From Aptenodytes patagonicus (taxonomy: Eukaryota > Chordata > Aves > Sphenisciformes > Spheniscidae), in contig NC_134949.1 of assembly GCF_965638725.1 (NCBI RefSeq), positions 37,109,151 to 37,173,150 on the forward strand: a DNA stretch of 64,000 nucleotides. Direction: 5' to 3'. Within the stretch, counting starts at the first letter, position 1; each line of letters opens with the position of its first letter. This document shows positions 13,001 through 24,700 of the stretch, piece after piece. A program made the translations under genes and the position numbers. The notes beneath the pieces were generated by a model. The model saw only the letters and a program-made list of their open reading frames with translations. It did no database searches and was not told the origin of the DNA.

Positions 13001-16000
13001 ATTTTGGGCATTGCTACTTAACATTTTTGTCAGTGACCTTAAAGATAATGTGACATAATTACTGATAGTTTGCTAATGACACAGACAATGATTCACTGAC
13101 AGACAGCAGCTGGGATTAACCCTTTAGTTGACTAAAGAAAATAAAATGTGTATTAACATGCAAGTATACAAACAAAATGTGTACAAATACATGCTCACAC
13201 CTATGCAAACAGGAACACGGGCTAAATTCACAAGAAGGGGAATTCGTGCTGCAAAAGAAAGTATTTTTCAATTTGCTGGTAGATCTAACTTCCTCATACA
13301 GCCACGTCCTAAAGGAACAAGGGCTTCCCTTCTATTCCATAAAAAAAAACCCAAACAGGTACTAGAGGGAGGTTATTATCTCTGATTTTAACCCGTTTGT
13401 GGCCACAACAGAAATACTCTCTTGCCCAATTTCTTGTGTCCATAATTTAAGAAAGAGCTTTTGAGGTGTTCACATGTATATAGGGCTTCTTTGTGCTTAC
13501 ACAGACCAATACAATGCATAGGTTTTTATAAAGACCTACAGGAAGTATTTGGTAGTAATCCATCCATTCTTCTAATTTAAAATTTAACTTTGCCTGTTGA
13601 TACCAGTATCTATGTTCAATCCACTATGAGGCAAAATTCTCTCCGTCAAGTCTTAACTCTGCAGTGGAAAAAAACACCAGAGACGCCTGCAAACACCTTT
13701 ACGTGACTGCACAATTGATGATATTTTGTATCCTGAAGTTTGCTTAGTACTGTTACTATGCATAGATTCATATCAGTCACAAAAGTATACAGGAGTGTTA
13801 GTAAAGCGAACTCGGGAGGAAAAGCCATGATTCTTCCCATCGGCGTGAAACCAATTCATTGCCCCAGTGAAATCTGAGAGTTTTGCCCCTGTATAACGTG
13901 GCGACAGAACCCTCTTCTCATGTTCAGAGTCTGCATCTGCATACATCTGTCAGAATGGACTATAACTAGGAGTAAACACCTGAAATTAATCCAGCCGAGT
14001 GCCATCCCATGTTTAATTGAATCCAAAGGACTGATGCGCATCACTTGGAATGAGCATGAACACTGGTTCCAAGAGGTAATTTAAATAGGTCTCATGAGCA
14101 TTTTTGTTGGTAATTAGGGCCATAAAGCTACAGGGAATGATTTCAATCACCCACTGCCCATCACAAAGTGACATATAATTTAATAACAAAGCAAACAACA
14201 ACAACATAATTGCAGCACAATACAAAGTTTGCTTAACAGCTAACCAGCATTTTTAACTCGTTAGTCAAAAACATGCCCTCAGAGATGTCCACATACATCA
14301 CTCCACTTTCTGACACAAAAGCGACTTGAATTGAAACTGAGGCATTTAAAACATACCAGAAGACAGGCAAGCACTTTCACTCAAGGTTAGGAATACATGC
14401 AATAGTACCTATTGCAATGAAATGCAACTGCAGTAAGTCACATTCACAATCAAATCAGTGTCACTTAAAAGGATCCTGGCTAGTTTAAATACCTTAACTG
14501 CTCTGATCTTCTGCATTTACAAAAGGCGTACATCAAAACAGTGAGAAAGATTATCTTGTGTTTAAGAGATGTGCATGTATAGTTCCTCATTCTGGTATTC
14601 AGCAGATCTGAGAGAGTTTTCAATTCTGCAGCCACTTGTATGATTCATTTCCAAACCCATGAGCAATCTTGCTGTATTTGGCTGGCAATGCTGAGCAGAC
14701 TGAGTGTCAAAGCTGGTAGCTGAAAAGATACGTATGATAAATGTAAATGATAAAAAGTGAAGCATGCAAATAGAACAAATTTTAAACTAAGTCACTGAGA
14801 TTTAAGTTTCAAACACCGAAGAGCCTTCAGAGAAGATACACAGGAGACTGCACTTGATCTGAAAAAAAAACCCCAACCCTTTCAATTAGTAGAAATGTTG
14901 CTTATTAAAGTAATTTTATACCAAATTTCCTAAGATCCTGACAGCAGGTCTCACCAAATTCACAAGTGCTCCATTTGGTTCAAAGTGTCACAACGCATAA
15001 ACAGAAAATGTGATACTAAAAAGTTATAATTATCTCAATTTTAGTAGGAGACGAAGTTCCCCAGAATACATTGTTACAGTATTCTAAGATCACTTTTGCA
15101 TTCCAGTACCGTGAGTTGGGTACTATTGGAATTGTATGTCCAATTTTGTCTGACATAGTTAAAGAAGGGTGCTGTTAATCTGCAGAGAGGACAGTGGATG
15201 ACTGAAAGCTAAACACCGGGCTTCGTAATAGACAACTGAAAAGCTGCGGTAAAATTTTTCTTCATGCATCTCAGCAGATTGATAAATCTAAGATTCTATA
15301 ATGTAGTAAGAAGAGAAAATTATTTTAAGAATCAAGAATGTTAATATTTTTTGCTTATGAGAGAAGTAGCATATGGTCCTTTTTTTCCTGATCCACAAAA
15401 CAGAGCACGGAGCAAACTGAGATTAGTGAAAAGGGTGCAACGTCAGCCAGAAACAGCTTTAAAAAAAATTTTGTATGTTACACTTAATAGAGGTGGCAGG
15501 GTTGCTATCAAGCTGTTACAAATACGGAAAGCCTGTAGCGTGCTCCCAGTTCTATGCCACTACACACCTGGAATAAGAAAAGACGGATAATCAGCAGGTA
15601 CAAGCTAATATGATAAAAATAATTAACATAATGAAATAATCTGCTTTTTTTTCAAGAAACCATCATTTTACACAAACAATATAAATTACAACACAAACAA
15701 TACATAAAATATTTGTTCCTAAGAGGTGTAATAGTAATATTCCGAAATATTTACTGCTACTGCTCTTAAATATTTTTACAATTTCTTACACAATCCTTAA
15801 CAAAAAAATCATACAGCAAGAAGTTGTCAGTTTTACTCAAATGCAGTAGTCAACTACTCCCTCAGTACTTTTACTTCAGAAGTTGGCCTTACTCTGTGAG
15901 GAAGGGTGGACAAATTTACTGCTATGGCTGTGATGAAAGAAAACATTATCTATCTTTCATATAAGTTAACTTATCAGGCATTCACAATGTAAGAGTAGCC

Positions 16001-17980
16001 CCCTGTCCAAACTGAACGTTTACAGTAGTCTTGTTTGGTTAAACAAAACAGTAAGATTTGCAGGAAATTAGTACGCACATACAATCTAATACATACTAAT
16101 TTGCTTGTTTAAATGTGATTAATCTCAATTCTTCTTGTCTCACCATTGTTAACAGGGAAATATGGCCATATGACAGTTTTCCTCATCTTCCTCATTTTGA
16201 TTACAGGGATAATAATGACAGTGGGATGCTTTAACTCAAGATGTCACATTCAGACAAATTCTACCCAAAATACTTGCTCCCTTTTTGTAAGAAAGGCAGC
16301 GTTATAGAACAGTTTACTGGCCCTCATTCCACAAGAAATTTCAATCGTTTTAGTTTAGGCAGACAAGTAGACTCAGGGAATACCAATATGCCCACAGCTC
16401 ACCATGTACAGTAAATGGGTGGAAACATCCAAACAACAAAAAGGAAGTAGATCATTAAAGCTTACCTAAGAAATACCTATGCATAGTCAATAATTAATTG
16501 ACTCATTCTCCTAGCAAATCATCCATGTACGAAGGTATTTGGACTGGTCTGTGAATTGCCATCGGGACTGAAGCCCAGAATGGAAGCACTTAGACAGGAA
16601 AATCCTTAGGAAAACGCATATTGGTTAAGCATGTAAATCGTTCTACTGAAGACAACAGTCTTGTTTGTTTGGGTTTTTTAAGTAAGCATATAAAAATCAA
16701 AGCTTTTGAGAATACACAGACCAATGCATTTTGAAAGCGTAACAACATTACAGAATCATGGGTTTGATTTTACTGAACACACGGGTGAAATCCTAATTCC
16801 TTGTCTGAAGGCACATGAAGTTTGACCACCTAATTCAATTGTGCCAGTATTACAAGCAGTTTTAAAAACTCACATCCATTTATCCAGTTCTGTCAAGTTA
16901 ACAGCCAGTAATTTGAAAATGATGTAAAAATAAAGATCTTACAATAATAAATTACTTAGAAAGCAATCATGCACTTTTTGCCTCATAAAGCACACCTAAA
17001 GATTTATGTCTACAGGTACAGTGTACAATGCTGTGCCAGTGGGAGCCTGTTTACTGTATGATTTGCAATGTATCTCACAGTAAATGAACCCCAACATACA
17101 AGTAGGGATGCTCAAATTTATGAGAAGTTCTTTTCCTTTTTTTATTGCAAGACACACACAAAAAAAAGATAAAAGAAATCTTAGAACACTCTCTGAGTAA
17201 GACTGAAGACTTTCAGGAAAGTCTGAAGAAAAGCCATTATTTAAAATAAGATTATTTTAAATAGTAAGGCAGTAAAAATTTATTCTCCTTTCTGATTCTT
17301 CATAATTATGTTTTCAAGATTCCCAAGTTTAAAAACTACAGGCTGTAGAAACTCAAGAAGGTTTTCCAACTCCCTGGGTATATGGAAGGGCAACAGAACC
17401 ACGCTGCGTTACAGGTAGGCAGCCACCGCAGCACAGGATTTACAGCAACCAGAATATGGTGAAATAATTATTGCAACAGAGACAAAAACCTTCGTGAAAT
17501 GCTAACTGACGATGAATGGTGTCCTCCAGAAGGAAGCTCCCAGGCAGCGTTCAGGCTACCTGGGAGGGAAGCCTTTGCCGGGGCCGCAGTTACGCGGGGA
17601 GCGTTACTACAAGCAACAGATAGCGGTTGAAGATGCTCGCTCTTCGGTTGCCCGCTTTTGAAATGGGTTAAAAACAGCTCGTTGAAAAGCTTTTGGATTT
17701 CAGAGGGACACTGCTGAGCAGCTGCTGGTGACAAGAAAGGTACCCGAGACCCCACTGCCACCCTGTCCCCTCTTTTTGTCCTGCCTGTGTTTATCTTAAA
17801 CTTCTCACCGAAGGATTCAGTCTGGCTTCTCCTGGAGAAAACCACGGAAAGCTGCGTACACACACCCCCACACCCACACGGGTCACGAAGGGCACAAACC
17901 TTCACTCCTGTAGGAGAAAGCAAAGAACGTCACGATTCACAAGGAAAACATAAGTCTGCCTCGCATTTTGTTTTTTTAAA
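10045..17980. other. Intergenic spacer upstream of the MON2 CpG island
   Basis: About 8 kb without a recognisable gene. A G+C- and CpG-richer patch lies at 10600-10790. A 136-codon open frame at 10625-11035 has no recognisable domain. The remainder is A+T-rich with scattered poly(A) runs. Sequence from about 17400 becomes progressively G+C-rich towards the MON2 promoter. Confidence 0.55.
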
Positions 17981-18455
17981 CCGCCTTCAGCGCCGACCTC
18001 CCCCGGAGAACCGGACTCGGCGAGGGGGGCTCCTCCCGCCGCTCGGCGCGGGTGGTGGTTGCTGAGGACCACCTGCAGGTGACCTGAGGCGAGGCCAAGG
18101 CTCTTCACCACCCCCCTCCCGAGCTACTCTTCGCCAACGCCGCAGTTCGTTCCCTCCCCGCCGGCAGCTCGCCGGCGGTGGCGGCCCCCCTCGGCCCGGG
18201 CCCCAGCGCCGCCTCCTGCCCCTTCATGCCGGCCGCCCTCCCCCGCCCCAGCCCGGCGCGGTTCCAGCGACACAGCGGGGAAGGGGCACCGTTCCCAGCT
18301 CCGGCCCAACGCGGGCGCGGGAGGCTGGGCCCGGGTGCCGCCCCCCGGCGGGCCGCCGCTCTCCCCGCCCCCGGGCCGTGTGTGCGGAAGCGGCCTGACG
18401 CGCGGCGCTGGCGGCGCCCGGGATTGTGGGAGCGGGGGGGCAGCGGCGGCGGTGC

Positions 18456-18483
18456 GGGGGAGGGGAAGGGGCCGGGGCCGGGG
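18456..18483 (+). promoter_or_regulatory. G-quadruplex motif upstream of the MON2 start codon
   Basis: Five G runs of four or five, separated by A, AA, CC and CC. This satisfies the G3+ N1-7 rule with very short loops, 112 bases before the ATG on the sense strand. Confidence 0.6.
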
Positions 18484-18594
18484 CTGACGGGTTCCGGTGT
18501 CGGGCGCGGACGTGTCGGCCGGGGCCGCGGAGCGAGAGGCGCTGCCCCTGCCCGCTCGGAACAGCGCCCGGCCCGGGGCCGGCCCGGCGGCGCC

Positions 18595-18705
18595 ATGTCC
18601 GGGACCAGCAGCCCCGAAGCCGTGAAGAAGCTGCTGGAAAACATGCAGGGAGACCTGCGGGGCCTGAGCCTGGAGTGCCGGAAAAAATTCCCCCCCGTCA
18701 AGGAG
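18595..18705 (+). CDS. MON2: MON2 coding exon 1 (start codon)
   Basis: Encodes residues 1-37, [20 protein letters not shown] then [17 protein letters not shown], the start of the DCB-like helical region. The ATG has G at -3 (gcc ATG t) and is chosen because the family starts [10 protein letters not shown]. The donor is gtgagg at 18706. The same frame is open upstream to 18178, with another ATG at 18226 in poor context. Confidence 0.96.
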
Positions 18706-21700
18706 GTGAGGGGCGGGCTGAGCTGAGACAGGCCGGGCCGGGCGGCGGGCGCCGCTCCGGAGGGGCCTCCCTCGCCGCGGGGCCCGGCCGGAGCGGAGGC
18801 TGCCGGCGTGCCCGTGCCCCCGCGCCCTCGGGTTGAGGGGATGCCGGTCCCGGTGAGGTCCTGCCTTCATGGCCGCGGGTTGCCGAGCGCTGTCTGTGCC
18901 GCGACGTGGCTTTGCCTGTCGTGTTTGCTTGTGGGTTGTTGTTTTTAATGAGTTGCCGAGGCAGGGGACGTGGGCCGGGCTAGTTCACCTCAGGGAGCGG
19001 GGTTAGGGAGATGGATCATCTGTTGACAGGGGCAAAATGGGGGCAGCCCCGCTTCACCCCCAGCGTCCTCCCGGGGGAGAAAGACAAAGTTTGGCTTGGC
19101 TGCCTCGGTATCTCCTCACGAAACTCGCCCGGAGCGGGCTCGGTGCGGAGGGTTTGGGCGCAGCGGCGGGCAGGCACCTAGCGAGTGCCTGGCGGCCGGC
19201 GCTTCGGTAGCGGCTGGCCGGTGGGCGAGGAGGGGCAGCGCCGCCGGTGAGGGCCGTGCTCTGCCCCCGCCGGGGCACGGCCGCCCCTCCGGCTGCGGTG
19301 GGGGCGCGGGGCCTCGCAAATCTGTTTCAGGTCTGTGTCTTACCCGTGTAACGAAACCGCACGCTTTCTGAAGCCCGGCTCCCGAGTCGGCGTACGTTGT
19401 TTCTCGCTATTGCACAGCTGTGTCTGCCGGTATTAACTGTGTGGATCGCTGGTGATCGCTAGCGTGCTCTGTGATTTTTGGGGTTATGTGGCTTTCCAAT
19501 GGTATGGTTACAACCGAGGAAGCTTGGGAGACAGAGAAGTTTAGGTTACTTTTTTCTCCCTTTTAAAAAATTCCATTACTAAATTTATGTCAGTAGGATT
19601 GCATGTTTTATTTTTCAAACCTCAGTTTACTGCGTGCAGCTTGAAACTTCAGTAATCTTGACGAGCGGGTTTACTTTAATTGAAGGGAAATTCTTTCTAA
19701 TTTAAAGTGTACGTTTTAACTGTGTGTTTCTCTAGTGTGTTTACACAGTTTAACTTTTTCCCTATCAGTAGTTTATCACTTGCCATTTTAAAACATACTT
19801 TCTCTACGCAATAGTGGGAGGAAAAATACTAATCTATTAACTCAGATTAAGCTGCAGAACCAGAAGGGTGCCTGGAAAAATATGGTAAAGACTCTGTCAA
19901 TTTGGAAGAAAGGAATTACGTGTGTAATGTGACTTTAGTTCCAATTAAGTGATAGCATGTTTAATGTTCTATGAAGTATTATACGCTTTAACAGATGAAT
20001 TGAAGCTAGTGTCTATGCTTGTTTTGAAAGGCGTGAAGCGTCATGCTGTAGCAGAGCATGTTATGTATGATTATAGGTTGCAGAGGAATGGCAGTGTGTT
20101 TGAGAAATTGTGTGTGGTCACAGAAAAACAAGAGAAAGTTGCGATCAGTTCTGAGAAATTGTGTGTGGTCACATGTAAATGAGAAAAAGTTGTGGTGAGT
20201 GGAAAAGAAATCCATGTGTGTGTTTTGGAGGGAGGCGGGGGTGCTGCTTCCACTTTCTCCCGTGTATTACGGTGTGACTCTGAGTAAGCTGTTTGGTCTC
20301 TGAACAAGTTTCCCCATTGTGTTAATGTTTGCTTTCTTCAAGATCTACGAAGGAGATGGGCAGTGTAATTCTTGAGCTAGCATTTTTAGTAATGCTTCAT
20401 TATATTTGCCATGCTGAAGGTTAGAGTAACCACTGTGCAGTTCTTGATATTTGTTCAGCATGTTTATAATATTCTTGTGTAAGTATAACTTTTGCGTTGT
20501 TCCCTTTTACATCTCGACAGCAATTTACATAGCTTACTTTATTAAAAACACGTAACAAAGTTTTTCACAGTTGTCTGGAGTTTGGGTAGATTTATGGAAT
20601 GGTACTGGAAGGTGTCTATAAAGAGGTGGGACTCTTTCTGCTATGAGTTGTGGGCTCTTACAGAGAGGTCTGAGGTGAGAGCAGTCCTATAGTAGGATGT
20701 ATGATACAGTTGCAGGAAACGATCTTACTTCCTCAGTTCTGGAAGCCATTTTTTTGGTTCTAGTTTTAAAGGAAAGGGGAGACCTTTTCTATCAAATCTC
20801 AACTGCTAAACAGGTATTTTAATCCTGATCATGATTAGATTTGGCTAGAGTGATCAGTGGAATGGCATGTTCTTCTTACTGATTTGTAACAGCACCAGCT
20901 TTTTAAACCATGCTTAAACACAGGCTTTTTAAAACAAATTCCTACTACTTATAATCTCACTTTTTTACTTGCAGTGTAACTAGACTATTCTCATCACTAC
21001 CACATGCAATGTAATTTGAGTTTATCTTGCAGCTGATATGCATGCTTCCATGTCACTTAAACTTATCGTACTGTGATAAAGCTATTGAAAAACTCCTAGT
21101 CCAAAATTAATAGTTGTGAGCTGTATTGTAGTTGTTAGATTTTATAGGTACTTTACGAAGGTAAACTGCTTCTAATCATCTTTTCAATTTCTGATGTAAT
21201 CCAAAATTTTGCTCACAGCTATTTGTTATCATCAGCCATTTCTAAAACAATTTGTCTATTCTGTTTTTTTGATTTTTATATTAATACTGTTAAAATCTGC
21301 AAAATTAATTTAGCTGATAGGTTTGCTGCTGATAAAAGTAGTAGCGTAGTTCTCAATTCTACTTGTTGCTCAAATGATTAATTTGAGTGAATCCTTTTTT
21401 AATCAATACTGTAAGGAGTTAGAAAGTGGTATGATCAGAAAAATAGTCCGTTTTAATTAAATAGGGTTTTAGTTATCACTTCTTAAAGATCTTTCTAGTG
21501 CATATGTTATTACAAACTAATGCCATGTCTATTAGGTACAGAGAGACCAAAACAATATTAAATGATTCTTTGAACAGGCAGGTAGATGGCAGCTGAAGAG
21601 CTTTATCAGATTTTTCTTTTGGGGGGGGGGGGGTGTGTGCAGCAGAAAAGGGGACAGCCAGCTGTGGGATCCCACAGACTGTGGGATTTAGACCTTATCG

Positions 21701-24700
21701 TCAGTTAGGAGCTGGAAGCAAGGTCTTAAACCCTTATTGGAAATGGAACTTGAACTCTTCACTGTTTTAAGCACTTTCATCTCATATTTTTCTATTACAT
21801 ATGAGTCTGTAAAGTTTTCTTGGTGGGTCACATTTATGTGGAAATCATGTAGTTGTAAGTTCAGTCACTTACAACAGTGGATTCTGAGGTTTTTGCTGAC
21901 TCTTTGATAATCTGTTAAGAAACATTGAAATTACTGAGTTTCTCCCGATGTTAAACTTATGACGCAAATATGTGGCAAACTTCTTTCCCTCAGTTAGAAA
22001 GAGCTTTTAACTAAGAAATAACAGAATGTATTGTTGGCCCCAAAGCAATCCATACCTCATCTTTGCTCCGTGTGACAAATAATACCCGAGTAGGATTTTC
22101 CTAGGTGGTGCCACTTAATATATTGAGAATGGGAGCTGCAGAAAGACTCTGTGGGTTTGAATTTGTGTTGCTGACGATGTTTGGGGATTAACTAATGTGC
22201 TAGACTTATTTTTCTTAAGGGTGTGGGGAGTACCAGGTACTATTAGACTTCAGACCCATGTCTGTTTGTTGCTAGGTGGTTTTGACTGTTTCTGTTTGGT
22301 AGGTGGATAAATCCTGCGTGATACTTCCTCAGATCAGCACCGACTACAGAAGTATACTAAGCAGGAAAGCTATATACTATGACCAAACAGTGATTTGGTA
22401 GTTATGTCTGTGATATGCCAAAACTGTTTATGTTGGCAGATGTACAAATAGTGACATTGCTGAAAAATGTATTCTTATTTTCACAATGTATTTCCATTTC
22501 CCAGTTATAAAAAATAGACACTAACCAGGGATGTGTGATAGATGCTCTCAGGGCAAGCATAAATTAGACAGTATCTTTTGGAGCTTGAAATTACAGAGGA
22601 TGAAGCAGTCTTTGGTACCGGCATAAATCGTGCTCATGTTATCTTAAGGAATCTGATGTTTCTCCTAGAAAACAATACCTCTTGGCCATTATACCCTTCT
22701 TTTTAATACAATGGGCCCTAAGCTTTGCTCTATATTGGAGCATTGGAAGGCGTAACTTCTAACTCTGGACTGAATTGTGTCGCACACATAAAGCTTTATA
22801 GACTATCTTAACCTGCTAGCGACTGGAGTTTCAGTACCCTGTGCTGGGTGTGTGGGAAGCTGACAGTGCTCTCTTTAGTGAACTGGAGTAAGAATTGTGT
22901 CTTAACACAAAATTGGAAATAGTTTAGTGTGCTAAATAGGTTACCTGCTATTTCTTATTGCTGAATGAAAATACTGTTCTGTAAGCTGCATCTGATTCGG
23001 TTAGATAATTTCACTGCGTAAGAAACCTTAGAAATACAAGGGGAAAATACTTATATTTAGCAGAAATAATTGGGTTAAAAGGGAAAATAAGCATACCCAA
23101 AAAGTTGTTCTCAGCCTGAGTTCCAGTCAGCTATAACTCCTTGTTGTTTACACAGATCCAGTCCAACAGTCTCAGCTTTCTAGTAGGCTTGTAGTCTCTA
23201 TGTTGACTCAGTTTTTTTTTCTTGACTTTTAAATAGCAGTAAAAGCAAAATGAGCTTAAAAAAACCACAGGAAAAAACTTAACTTTTATGCAACTTCCTG
23301 TACAGTTAAAGGCGCACTTGTGCTGGTAGGAGAGGGAAGGGAGAGGGCGGGTGGGCAGGGACTGCATCCTCCCATGGCAGCATCAGCTTGGCCTGGCTTA
23401 GACCCGATGTGGGACGGGGTGTGCCCTCCACTTAGCAGCAGTGTAATGGATTGCAGGTGTCTGTATGTTTTAGGATGTTTGCTGCTGCAGTAATTTGGAA
23501 TAGTAAGGCTGGAAAAGAAATAGTGTTCAACTTCCCTCAACCTGGAAGAGCAGCACAGTTTTAGCTTTGAATACTTTGGTCAGTCAAAGTGCTCTCTTGA
23601 GACTCCTGAAAGATAGCTTTTGATAGCCTCTCTGTACTGTTTCTTTTCCAGGCCTTTGTTTGAAACAGCAGCATTGCTTTTGTTTATTTATTGAGTTGTG
23701 TATGCCTTTGGCATACAGACATATTTTTGAAAGTGTATTGTAAATTAATTTGCTGTATCTAGGAAAAATAATAGAATACAATTTTGCAATCTTATTTTCC
23801 TTCTTTTATAAGTAACGCTACTTGCCTGCAAGTAGCCTTACAAAATTTTTTGGGTAAAAGTTAAAGAATCCAGATTGAGTGACTTCTGGATAAAGCAAAC
23901 TAAATTATTTAATTACAGTAGAAGTGGTGTGGGCTAGCAGAGCCAAGAGGTAGGATTTGCCCTTTCTGAGGGGCTGTCTGTTGTGTTCTGTGAAAACAGG
24001 TTTTATTCACACATTTCTTCCTTTGGAGTCCACTCCTGTCTGCACTGAGTGACATACGTGACAGTTTTAGCCTTCGGGTTAAATCATTCTCATTTTGGAA
24101 TGATATGCTGATCCTGAACACATCTTAGAGCTAATGCCAAAAAATTAGCTGGGAAGCTTGTCCTTTTAGGGAACCTCTCTGATGTCATTGGGTAGCTGTA
24201 TGAAACTAAATATGAGGATGTATTGCAAAATTTAAACATGTTAAAAAGATACAGGTCAGTTAATTAGGTTTGTAATGTCGAAGTGATCGTTAGGATTCCT
24301 AATGCAACTGGAAGGAACAGTTAAAAAAATTTATGTGTGAATATTAGCTGTTTGTTCTGTAACAGTAACAATATTTCAGAAAATCTGTTGAACGTAGTGC
24401 AGTTTGCAAATCGGGAGAAGGCTAAACAACATGCTGAAATGCCTTGTGATTTGGGCATTTGAGTCACTTGATGTATTACTAGCATTGAATGGTTTCCGAG
24501 CTCTGTGTTCATGCTGCTTTTGCAGTAAAAAGATGAGCCAAATGGACCTGGCAAAGAACAAACCTTTGTACGTAGACCATTTTCTGTAGGCGTAACCAAG
24601 TTTTGGGGTTTTCTGCTTTATTTTTTGATTAAAATTAATTAAATAATTCCGATACTATAGCCTACAGAGCACTTAACCTACACAGAACTTTCCAGGTTGG

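Larger units (their letters stand above)
17985..19330. promoter_or_regulatory. MON2: CpG island and promoter region of MON2
   Basis: An abrupt rise in G+C and CpG density, spanning exon 1 and the start of intron 1, typical of a TATA-less housekeeping promoter. It contains an ETS-like GCGGAAGCGG at 18384-18393, a G-quadruplex-forming run at 18456-18483, and GC boxes. The exact start site is not visible; a start somewhere in about 18350-18560 is an inference. Confidence 0.85.

Noticed and set aside
17468-18065. A divergent gene sharing the MON2 promoter
   Set aside because: The 151-codon minus-strand frame and its + strand partner show no family resemblance and no splice pattern. Known gene order places USP15 in tandem here.
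18105-18870. Long minus-strand open frames (up to 248 codons) across the MON2 CpG island
   Set aside because: G+C-rich sequence has few stop codons. The translations are Pro/Arg/Ala/Gly-rich with no domain and lie opposite the conserved MON2 exon 1.
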